Part shown: positions 1 to 5,380 of the stretch, in pieces | Numbering within the stretch: the first letter of the stretch is position 1 | How the letters are laid out: the number at the start of each line of letters is the position of its first letter | From: Clostridiales bacterium | GTDB lineage: Bacteria; Bacillota; Clostridia; Christensenellales; JAISNN01 | Reading direction: 5' to 3' | Length of the DNA stretch: 8,391 nucleotides | Assembly: GCA_031289865.1 (NCBI GenBank) | Contig: JAITOQ010000072.1 | Span: 1-8,391 of the forward strand | Program-made: the position numbers and the translations under genes | The notes under the pieces: model-generated | What the model saw: the letters and a program-made list of their open reading frames with translations, nothing else | The model's database searches: none | Told to the model about the DNA's origin: nothing

Positions 1-182
1 CTTAGGGTGAATAAAACCGCGCCGAGCGCAACGGCATAGCCGACCGCACTACCTACGGCGTATTTAAAAAATGAAGGGAAAGCGGTAGGCTTTTTGGCTT
101 TCACGAGGATACCCGCGACAAGTCCTAAGACAAGCAGTACGAGGGTTACCCAAGTGAGGATTTTTGCAAAGGTTTCAAACAT
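1..182 (-). CDS. Small membrane protein under TPP riboswitch control, partial (N-terminus only)
   Basis: The gene reads leftward from an ATG at 182-180 and leaves the window, so only the first 60 residues are visible. An AGGAG ribosome binding site (minus strand, 192-188) lies 5 bases before the ATG, which supports this start. The protein begins MFETFAKILTWVTLVLLVLG and has a hydrophobic segment at about residues 8-25, a short basic linker with K-A-K-K at about 27-30, and a second hydrophobic segment at about 41-59. It is therefore probably an integral membrane protein with at least two membrane passes. I do not recognise the family; it does not resemble the N-termini of ThiT or YkoE as I know them. 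The leader carries a TPP riboswitch, and riboswitches of this class control thiamine synthesis or uptake genes, so a role in thiamine or precursor transport is a reasonable inference but is not shown by the protein itself. Confidence 0.75.
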   Translation of the reverse strand, partial: MFETFAKILTWVTLVLLVLGLVAGILVKAKKPTAFPSFFKYAVGSAVGYAVALGAVLFTL

Positions 183-271
183 GGCGTCTCCTTTTTTTGT
201 TGCGGGGGAAAAATTTTACGGGATTCGGATTGAATAAAGCCTTTGAAAAAGCGGTTTAGTTTTCGGGAAAA

Positions 272-302
272 TAAAAAAGCTCAAGAAAATTCTCGAACCT
301 CA
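272..302 (-). terminator. Candidate intrinsic terminator in the TPP riboswitch leader
   Basis: On the minus strand a stem formed by GTTCGAG and CTTGAGC (7 pairs, two of them G-U) encloses the loop AATTTT and is followed by a run of seven T. The stem can be lengthened by pairing the preceding bases with the first T residues. It lies about 30 bases after the aptamer and about 90 bases before the start codon, the place expected for the expression platform of a riboswitch that acts by transcription termination. A second, weaker hairpin (AAGCG/TGCTT) followed by T residues lies just upstream at about 303-323, and the GCTTT there could also pair with the last bases of the aptamer. Which of these alternatives is the real switch is not settled. 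Confidence 0.5.
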
Positions 303-330
303 AAAAAGCATTTTTTGCGCGCTTAAAACA

Positions 331-404
331 GCTTTCCTTTCGCGAGTGCAAACTCAATCAAGTTCAAAGGGTCTAATCTCAGACGGTCGCCCGTCACCCC
401 CAGC
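331..404 (-). promoter_or_regulatory. TPP (thiamine pyrophosphate) riboswitch aptamer
   Basis: Read on the minus strand, the segment holds the conserved TPP aptamer parts in order: GGGGGTGA, a perfect hairpin GACGG-GCGA-CCGTC (P3, with a GNRA-type tetraloop), the CTGAGA pyrimidine-sensing loop, ACCC that pairs with the early GGGT (P2), TTGAACTTGAT (the THI-box core), a short GAGT/ACTC hairpin (P5) and a closing GCGAAAGGAAAGC. The P1 helix is short (GCT/AGC). These RNAs bind thiamine pyrophosphate and switch off thiamine synthesis or transport genes when it is abundant. The aptamer starts about 15 bases after the predicted transcription start and lies upstream of the partial membrane protein at 1-182. 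Confidence 0.93.
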
Positions 405-425
405 AAATATTTAATTGTCGCTATC

Positions 426-454
426 ATTATAAGACCCGAACGGGATTTTGTCAA
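426..454 (-). promoter_or_regulatory. Housekeeping promoter of the TPP riboswitch transcript
   Basis: On the minus strand TTGACA (454-449) and TATAAT (431-426) are both perfect consensus boxes separated by 17 bases. Transcription would start near 419, just before the riboswitch. The spacer holds the inverted repeat CCCG-TT-CGGG, which could be an operator or chance. The promoter is back to back with that of the HAD phosphatase gene. Confidence 0.9.
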
Positions 455-504
455 GCAAAAAACTACAAAATTTTTAAAAGTACAAAAAAACCAAAAAGAT
501 ACGG

Positions 505-533
505 TTGCTTTTTTTGAGAAAATCTTGTATACT
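505..533 (+). promoter_or_regulatory. Promoter of the HAD phosphatase / gcv operon, predicted leaderless
   Basis: TTGCTT (505-510) and TATACT (528-533) are separated by 17 bases. The expected start of transcription, 6-8 bases after the -10 box, falls at about 540-541, which is the ATG of the phosphatase gene. The only purine stretch before the ATG, GAAAG at 534-538, is too close to serve as a normal ribosome binding site. Confidence 0.6.
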
Positions 534-540
534 GAAAGAC

Positions 541-1320
541 ATGGAAAATTTTAAGGATACGGAGCTTTTTCTTTTTGACTTAGACGGGACGGTTTACGTC
601 GGCGACAAGCCGATAGACGGCGCGCTCGATACGATTGAGCGGATAAAGGCGGCGGGAAAAAAGGTCTGCTATCTCACTAACAATTCCTCAAAGCCGCGCT
701 CGCTCTATATGTCGAACCTCAAAAAAATGGGAATCGATTTACACGACGGAGAGCTTTATACCTCGTCGCAAGCGACCGCGGAATATTTACTCCGCGAACA
801 AAAAGGAAAAAAAGTCTATCTGCTTGCGACCGACGCGGTAAAAGCCGACTTTGTTTCGTACGGGATAGACGTGGTCGAGGACGGCGCGGAAGTTGCGGTT
901 CTTGCGTTTGACACGACGGCGACCTATGACAAGCTCAACAAGTTTTGCCGATACATTTTCGGCGGCGCGGTTTTTGTCGCGACACACGGGGATAAAAATT
1001 GTCCCTATCCGATTTCGCCTATGCCCGACGTCGGTTCGTTTATCGCGCTTGTAACAGCCGTGACGGGGAGAACCCCCGACGCAATCTGCGGGAAGCCATA
1101 TCAAGCGTGCGCGGACGGTATCTTTTTAAAATTCGGCGGTATAGACCCTAAAAATATCGCAATGGTAGGAGATCGGCTCTATACCGATATCCGTTTCGGA
1201 AATTCGTTCGGAATGCGCTCCGTGCTGGTTTTGACGGGCGATACCACAAGGGAAATGCTGAAGAACGCGGAGGATAGACCCGCGGTGGTGTTGGAGTCGA
1301 TTAAACACATAGTTTTTTAA
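541..1320 (+). CDS. HAD superfamily (subfamily IIA, NagD-like) phosphatase
   Basis: The 259-residue protein is a haloacid-dehalogenase-type phosphatase with all four motifs visible: D13-L-D15-G-T (D13 the nucleophile, D15 the acid/base), T46-N-N-S (phosphate binding), K185 in C-G-K-P, and G-D211-RLYT-D216 (magnesium binding). The order and the cap between motifs II and III fit subfamily IIA, which includes NagD, AraL, p-nitrophenyl phosphatases and phosphoglycolate phosphatases. It is expected to be cytosolic and to remove phosphate from small metabolites. I chose the ATG at 541, since a TTG at 505 would add 12 residues unlike the family and would overlap the promoter. It is the first gene of the operon and is followed after a 62-base gap by gcvT. 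Phosphoglycolate is an attractive substrate because glycolate can lead to glycine, but that is inference from the neighbours only. Confidence 0.9.
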   Translation: MENFKDTELFLFDLDGTVYVGDKPIDGALDTIERIKAAGKKVCYLTNNSSKPRSLYMSNLKKMGIDLHDGELYTSSQATAEYLLREQKGKKVYLLATDAVKADFVSYGIDVVEDGAEVAVLAFDTTATYDKLNKFCRYIFGGAVFVATHGDKNCPYPISPMPDVGSFIALVTAVTGRTPDAICGKPYQACADGIFLKFGGIDPKNIAMVGDRLYTDIRFGNSFGMRSVLVLTGDTTREMLKNAEDRPAVVLESIKHIVF

Positions 1321-1348
1321 GTTGAAAGTTGAGAGTTGAAAGTTGAAA
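1321..1348 (+). repeat. Tandem heptamer repeat, copy 1 (before gcvT)
   Basis: Four back-to-back 7-base units, GTTGAAA, GTTGAGA, GTTGAAA, GTTGAAA, begin on the base after the phosphatase stop codon. They are followed by a purine-rich stretch (AAGGATAAAAAAGAG) that leads to the gcvT start. Nearly the same block occurs at 4025-4052 before gcvPA. The repeat does not code and has little self-complementarity. Confidence 0.9.
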
Positions 1349-1382
1349 AGCAAGGATAAAAAAGAGTATGGAGTTCGGAGAA

Positions 1383-2456
1383 ATGAAACAGACGGTATTA
1401 TACGACAGACTAAACGGGTTAGGCGGTAAATTTGTAGAATTCGGCGGGTATCTTATGCCCGTTCAATTTTCGGGCGGTATTCTTCAAGAACACCGTGCGG
1501 TGCGGAGCGGAGTAGGGATTTTTGACGTTTCGCACATGGGCGAATTTCTTTTAGAGGGCGAGCGTGCGGAAAAAGAGGTCAACCGTCTTTTTACCAATGA
1601 TTTTTCGGAAATGCCCGACGGCAAGGTGCGTTACGCGCTGATGTGCAATGACGCGGGCGGCGTGATAGACGACCTTTTGGTCTATAAAGTGAATGCGCAA
1701 AAGTACTATATCGTCGTCAACGCGTCGAATATCGACAAAGATCGGGATTGGATTTTGTCGCATCTCGCGTACGGCAGCGTTTTTTCCGACCTCTCCGAAA
1801 AAGTGTCGATGATAGCCGTGCAAGGGCCGTGTGCGGAGAGCTTAACGGGCGAGCTGTTTCCCGTCTTGCCGAAAGGCTTCTATACCTTTATTTTTTCCGA
1901 ATTTCAAGGAAAAAAGATCGTGATTTCGCGGACGGGTTATACGGGCGAGGACGGCTTTGAAATCTATTCCGAAAACGACCTTATAGTCCCGATATTTGAC
2001 GAAATACTTAAGCGTTCCGAAAGTTACGGCGTGTCGCTTTGCGGTTTGGGCGCGAGGGACACCTTGAGGCTTGAATCCGCTATGCCCCTTTACGGTCACG
2101 AGATGAACGAAACCACCCTTGCAACGGAGCTTGGACTCGACGCTTATATCAAAAAACACAAGTCCGAATTTATCGGAAAAACCGCGCTTCTCGAAAAAAA
2201 ACCGCGGTATAGACGCGTCGGAATCAAGCTTATCGATAAGGGGATTGCGCGTGAACACAGCGCGGTCTTTAGCGGCGAAACCGTCATAGGAGAGATTACG
2301 TCGGGAACAATGTCGCCGACTCTCGGCATAGCTATCGCAATGGCGCGCATCGAAAAATCCGCCGCAACCGACGAGCTGACGGTCGACGTCAGAGGAAAAC
2401 GGTTGAGGGTTGAGGTTACGGCTATGCCGTTTTATAAAAGAGTTAAAAGGGGTTGA
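1383..2456 (+). CDS. gcvT: Glycine cleavage system T protein (aminomethyltransferase)
   Basis: GcvT releases ammonia from the aminomethyl group carried by GcvH and transfers the one-carbon unit to tetrahydrofolate, giving 5,10-methylene-tetrahydrofolate. The 357-residue length matches the family. Recognisable segments in order are the N-terminal LYDRLNGLGGKFVEFGGYLM, DVSHMGEF, FTNDF, GGVIDDLLVYK (folate-site aspartates), GYTGEDGFEIY, GLGARDTLRLES followed by MPLYGHE, and a C-terminal PFYKR. I chose the ATG at 1383 because it gives the usual MKQT-LYD beginning and has GGAG at 1370-1373, 9 bases upstream. An in-frame ATG at 1368, with AAGGA 11 bases upstream, would add five residues and cannot be excluded. 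The gene follows the heptamer repeat and is followed, after one base, by a nuclease gene rather than by gcvH. Confidence 0.96.
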   Translation: MKQTVLYDRLNGLGGKFVEFGGYLMPVQFSGGILQEHRAVRSGVGIFDVSHMGEFLLEGERAEKEVNRLFTNDFSEMPDGKVRYALMCNDAGGVIDDLLVYKVNAQKYYIVVNASNIDKDRDWILSHLAYGSVFSDLSEKVSMIAVQGPCAESLTGELFPVLPKGFYTFIFSEFQGKKIVISRTGYTGEDGFEIYSENDLIVPIFDEILKRSESYGVSLCGLGARDTLRLESAMPLYGHEMNETTLATELGLDAYIKKHKSEFIGKTALLEKKPRYRRVGIKLIDKGIAREHSAVFSGETVIGEITSGTMSPTLGIAIAMARIEKSAATDELTVDVRGKRLRVEVTAMPFYKRVKRG

Positions 2457-2457
2457 T

Positions 2458-3609
2458 ATGGCAAAGAAGAAAAACACACAAATTGCCGTTACCGATGAAG
2501 AGGCTTTTTCCGTGCTTGTTAAACAAGTAAAAGAGCTTATCCGTCGACATCAATTAGCCGCATTAAGAGCCGTCAACAGTGAGCTTATTCAGTTGTATTG
2601 GGAGATAGGCGAGGAGATAGTCCGCCGTCAAGCGGAACACGGTTGGGGCGATTCCGTTGTCGAGGATTTGGCAAAGGAGCTTCAAATTGAGTTTTCCGGT
2701 GAAAAGGGTTATTCGGTACGAAATCTGTGGAGAATGCGCACTTTCTTTTTAGAATATTCAAATAACACAATTCTGCCGCCGGTGGTGGCAGAATTGGGGC
2801 AACCTAACAAAGTGGAAATTCTGCCACCGCCGGTGGCAGAATTGAATTGGCAAATAACTTCTGTAAAAATACCGACAATTCTACAAGAAATCGGTTGGAC
2901 ACACAACTATGTAATTCTCGAAAAATGCAAGGACAAGCACGAGCGCGAGTTCTACATAAAAATGACAAAGCGTTTCGGTTGGTCAAAAAATGTTCTCATT
3001 AACAATATTGAGAAAAAGACATTCGAGAAGTTTCTGATCAACCAAACCAACTTTAGCGAAACCGTTGCCGAAAAATACCGTCATCAAGCGAAACTTGCTG
3101 TAAAAGACGAGTACAGCATTGACTTTATAGAACTGAGCGACGACCACAGCGAGCGGGAACTCGAGGACGGTATCATTAAAAACGTTCGTGGCTTTCTAAC
3201 CGAAATGGGCGGTGATTTCTGCTATATCGGCAATCAATATCACCTTGAAGTTGCCGATGATGATTATTATATCGACTTGTTACTATTCCACCGCAGACTT
3301 CGCTCATTGGTTGCAATTGAATTAAAAACGGGTGAATTTAAGCCCGAATATGCCGGCAAAATGCAGTTCTATCTTACAGCTCTTGATGAAACAATGAAAC
3401 AACCGGACGAGAACCCGTCAATCGGTATAATTATCTGTAAAAGCAAAAATCGCACAAAGGTAGAATACACGTTAAAAACAACGAACAAACCGATAGGCGT
3501 TGCGACTTATTCATATTATGACACATTGCCGGAAAGTTTAAAAGCGTTGCTACCTCTGCCCGATGAGATTGCCGCTATTATTAAACGACTTGAGAGCGAA
3601 ACGCTCTAA
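2458..3609 (+). CDS. YhcG/DUF1016-family PDDEXK nuclease, inserted between gcvT and gcvH
   Basis: The 383-residue protein has two parts. Residues about 10-100 form the DUF1016 N-terminal helical region (YWEIGEEIV, W-G-DSVVEDLAKEL, GYSVRNLWRMR). Residues about 210-383 form a PDDEXK-type nuclease fold with D273 in YYIDLLLF, E288-L-K290 in AIELKTG, and Q303 in GKMQFYL, so the catalytic set is complete. Between them the segment before W147-T-H carries three related units, ILPPVVAEL (105-113), ILPPPVAEL (121-129) and a diverged PTILQEI (139-145), where relatives as I recall them have one; the first two are coded by palindromic DNA. The ATG at 2458 has AAGGGG 5 bases upstream, inside the end of gcvT. 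The family is widespread in mobile and defence-associated settings, but its cellular role is not well established. The gene looks richer in A+T than its gcv neighbours, which suggests that it was acquired from elsewhere. Confidence 0.9.
   Translation: MAKKKNTQIAVTDEEAFSVLVKQVKELIRRHQLAALRAVNSELIQLYWEIGEEIVRRQAEHGWGDSVVEDLAKELQIEFSGEKGYSVRNLWRMRTFFLEYSNNTILPPVVAELGQPNKVEILPPPVAELNWQITSVKIPTILQEIGWTHNYVILEKCKDKHEREFYIKMTKRFGWSKNVLINNIEKKTFEKFLINQTNFSETVAEKYRHQAKLAVKDEYSIDFIELSDDHSERELEDGIIKNVRGFLTEMGGDFCYIGNQYHLEVADDDYYIDLLLFHRRLRSLVAIELKTGEFKPEYAGKMQFYLTALDETMKQPDENPSIGIIICKSKNRTKVEYTLKTTNKPIGVATYSYYDTLPESLKALLPLPDEIAAIIKRLESETL
2768..2796 (+). repeat. In-frame palindrome, copy A, in the first nuclease gene
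   Basis: The arms CAATTCTGCC (2768-2777) and GGCAGAATTG (2787-2796) are perfect inverted repeats. As RNA the stem continues with one G-U and two G-C pairs to a 3-base loop, giving about 13 pairs. It codes for T-ILPPVVAEL-G. Copy B begins 48 bases (16 codons) further on, measured between matching AATT positions. Confidence 0.9.
2817..2843 (+). repeat. In-frame palindrome, copy B, in the first nuclease gene
   Basis: The arms AATTCTGCCACC (2817-2828) and GGTGGCAGAATT (2832-2843) are perfectly complementary over 12 bases around a 3-base centre, GCC. It codes for ILPPPVAEL. Compared with copy A the centre is rearranged, but both copies keep their self-complementarity. A degenerate third unit, starting ACAATTCT, lies at about 2875-2900. 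Confidence 0.92.
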
Positions 3610-3637
3610 TTCACAAAGCAAGATAGATATCTATAAA
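3610..3637 (+). promoter_or_regulatory. Possible internal promoter before gcvH
   Basis: TTCACA (3610-3615) and TATAAA (3632-3637) lie 16 bases apart in the 63-base gap after the nuclease gene. The spacer overlaps a perfect 12-base palindrome, ATAGATATCTAT (3623-3634). Such a promoter would keep gcvH, gcvPA and gcvPB expressed despite the gene lodged upstream. The match is moderate and the region is A+T-rich, so it could be chance. Confidence 0.35.
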
Positions 3638-3672
3638 AATTCGATAAAATTATTATATGAGGAGAGATATAC

Positions 3673-4023
3673 ATGAGCAATTTAAAATTTTCTGCAACAC
3701 ACGAATGGGTTGACGGGTCGGGCAAGGTCGGAGTTACGGACTTTGCGGCGCACGAGATGGGCGATATCGTATTTGTCGAGCTGCCGAACGTCGGCGACAA
3801 GATTACAGCGGGTAAGCCGTTCGCAAATATCGAGTCGGTCAAGGCGGTTTCGGAGGTTTTTTCTCCCGTCAGCGGTAAGGTGATCGCGGTCAACGACGCT
3901 TTGTCCGACGCGCCCGAACTTATCAATCAAGACGCTTTTTCGGCATATTTGGTAGAAGTAGAGATTACCGCGTATGAGGACGGGTTGATGGATAAGGCGG
4001 CTTACGATGAGTTAAAGCATTAA
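3673..4023 (+). CDS. gcvH: Glycine cleavage system H protein (lipoyl carrier)
   Basis: GcvH carries the aminomethyl intermediate on a lipoylated lysine between the P and T proteins and passes electrons to the L protein. The 116-residue protein shows the family motifs: HEWV (10-13), VGVTDFA, GDIVFVELP, the lipoyl site I-E-S-V-K57-A with K57 as the modified residue, and SPVSGKV followed by NDALSDAPELIN. AGGAG (3660-3664), 8 bases before the ATG, fixes the start. It is shorter than the roughly 125-130 residues common in the family. The stretch that usually reads G-W-(hydrophobic)-K-hydrophobic after the P-E-L-(I/V)-N motif is here FSAYLVEVEI, so the conserved Gly-Trp is missing. No lipoate protein ligase or lipoamide dehydrogenase gene is in the window. 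Confidence 0.95.
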   Translation: MSNLKFSATHEWVDGSGKVGVTDFAAHEMGDIVFVELPNVGDKITAGKPFANIESVKAVSEVFSPVSGKVIAVNDALSDAPELINQDAFSAYLVEVEITAYEDGLMDKAAYDELKH

Positions 4024-4024
4024 A

Positions 4025-4052
4025 GTTGAAGGTTGAGAGTTGAAAGTTGAAA
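4025..4052 (+). repeat. Tandem heptamer repeat, copy 2 (before gcvPA)
   Basis: Four 7-base units, GTTGAAG, GTTGAGA, GTTGAAA, GTTGAAA, begin one base after the gcvH stop codon. They differ from copy 1 (1321-1348) by a single base. The similarity continues into the following leader (GGATAAAAAGAG here, GGATAAAAAAGAG there), which here supplies the gcvPA ribosome binding site. Confidence 0.9.
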
Positions 4053-4078
4053 ATTACGGATAAAAAGAGGATAAAATC

Positions 4079-5380
4079 ATGAAGTACACACCGCACACGC
4101 AGCAAGACGTGAGGGAGATGTTAGACAAGATCGGGGTTGACGATATATCCGACCTTTTTGCAGCTATAGGCACGGCGAGCGGAGAGGGGCTTAGGGCTAT
4201 CGGAAAATCGCCGATAGAAACCGAACGCGCTATGGTCGCGCTGGCTGAAAAAAACAAGGTGTACAAGACCGTGTTTTTGGGTGCGGGCGCATACCGCCAC
4301 TATATCCCTCCCGTCGTCAAACATATCGCGGCGAATCCGCGCTTTGTCACCGCGTATACGCCCTATCAGCCCGAAATGAGTCAAGGTATTTTGCAAGCGA
4401 TTTTTGAATATCAAAGCTGTATCACGCGTCTCACGGGTTTGGACGTTTCAAACGCGTCCATGTACGACGGTGCGGCGGCGGCTGCGGAGGCGGTCGCTAT
4501 GTGTATAAACGGTGAAAAGGACATACTCGTTTCCGACGGTGTAAATCCCGCGGTCAGAGAGGTTGTCGCCGCCTATCTTAGGGGAAGCGGTAGGACGGCG
4601 GTAAGCGTGCCGCTCGATGAGGACGGGTTGACCGATATCGGCTTTTTGGAGGGGTACGGAGAACGCGCCGCATGCTGTCTTGTCCAACAACCCAACTATT
4701 ACGGAAATATCGAGAGGACAAAGGAGATAGGCGCGGTCTTAAACCGCACGGACGTGAAATACATTCTGCATACCTATCCGATAGCTTTGGGGCTTTTGGC
4801 ATCGCCCGCGGAGGTCGGCGCGGATTTTGCGACGGGAGAGGGACAGCCGTTAGGTATGCCGCTTTCCTTCGGCGGTCCGTACTTAGGGTATATCGCCGCA
4901 AAGGAAAAATACGTCCGCAAAATGACGGGTAGGATCGTCGGCGAAACCACGGACCGTGACGGGCGGCGCGTCTATGTCCTCACGCTGCAAGCGAGAGAGC
5001 AGCATATCAGACGCGAAAAAGCTTCGTCAAGTATTTGCTCGAACGAGGCGTTGTGCGCGCTGACCGCCGCCGTCTATCTCGGCGCGGTCGGGAAAGAGGG
5101 CTTTAGAGCGGTCGCAAGGGCTTGCGTCGATAATGCACATTATTTAAAAGAGGTGTTGGAGAGCGCGGGCTTGAAAACGAGGTATAGTACCGCCGAATTT
5201 TTTAATGAATTCGTCACCGTGTCCGACAAAAAATCAAGTGTGATTTTAAACGAGTTAAAGCGGCGCGGTATTTTGGGCGGGCTGAAATTAAGCGACGGAG
5301 AGATTCTTTGGTGCGCGACGGAAATGAATACAAAGGAAGAAATAGAAACCGTAGGGAATATCGTGAGGAAACTGTTATGA
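4079..5380 (+). CDS. gcvPA: Glycine dehydrogenase (decarboxylating) subunit 1 (P protein, alpha)
   Basis: With GcvPB it forms the pyridoxal-phosphate-dependent P protein that decarboxylates glycine and loads the aminomethyl group onto GcvH. The protein has 433 residues, usual for the split form. Visible family segments are the start KYTPHT, FLGAGAYRHYIPPVV (about 66-80), YTPYQPEMSQG (93-103), NASMYDGA (125-132), and GQPLGMPLSFGGPYLGY before the YVRKMTGRIVGET segment. AGAGGA (4066-4071), 7 bases before the ATG, gives a good ribosome binding site. The gene overlaps gcvPB by four bases (ATGA), so the two subunits are probably translationally coupled in equal amounts. The PLP-binding lysine is in the other subunit. 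Confidence 0.97.
   Translation: MKYTPHTQQDVREMLDKIGVDDISDLFAAIGTASGEGLRAIGKSPIETERAMVALAEKNKVYKTVFLGAGAYRHYIPPVVKHIAANPRFVTAYTPYQPEMSQGILQAIFEYQSCITRLTGLDVSNASMYDGAAAAAEAVAMCINGEKDILVSDGVNPAVREVVAAYLRGSGRTAVSVPLDEDGLTDIGFLEGYGERAACCLVQQPNYYGNIERTKEIGAVLNRTDVKYILHTYPIALGLLASPAEVGADFATGEGQPLGMPLSFGGPYLGYIAAKEKYVRKMTGRIVGETTDRDGRRVYVLTLQAREQHIRREKASSSICSNEALCALTAAVYLGAVGKEGFRAVARACVDNAHYLKEVLESAGLKTRYSTAEFFNEFVTVSDKKSSVILNELKRRGILGGLKLSDGEILWCATEMNTKEEIETVGNIVRKLL

Larger units (their letters stand above)
183..540. other. Divergent intergenic region, 358 bases
   Basis: This gap separates the minus-strand membrane protein from the plus-strand phosphatase. From left to right it holds the ribosome binding site of the membrane protein, about 75 bases of A+T-rich leader, the candidate terminator, the TPP aptamer, the minus-strand promoter and the plus-strand promoter. 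I see no open reading frame in it that looks like a gene, and no glycine riboswitch on either strand. Confidence 0.8.

Noticed and set aside
505..540. TTG start at 505 for the HAD phosphatase
   Set aside because: It would add 12 residues not seen in the family and would overlap the -35 and -10 boxes.
1321..1348. Heptamer block as a CRISPR array
   Set aside because: Units are 7 bases long, directly adjacent and without spacers.
1321..1382. Glycine riboswitch upstream of gcvT
   Set aside because: Glycine riboswitches often precede gcv operons, but the gap before gcvT holds only the heptamer repeat and a purine-rich leader, and the gap before the phosphatase gene holds a TPP aptamer on the other strand.
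2401..2416. A further GTTGAGG-type heptamer run at the end of gcvT
   Set aside because: Only about two imperfect units within coding sequence; it is explained by the codons of the conserved gcvT C-terminus.
1842..2477. Long minus-strand reading frame opposite gcvT, and similar frames opposite gcvPA and gcvPB
   Set aside because: They are mirror frames of confidently identified genes, have no recognisable protein features and no ribosome binding sites.
2768..2843. Palindromes in the first nuclease gene as transposon ends or a terminator
   Set aside because: They lie inside an intact reading frame, there is no transposase between them, and no T-run follows either stem.
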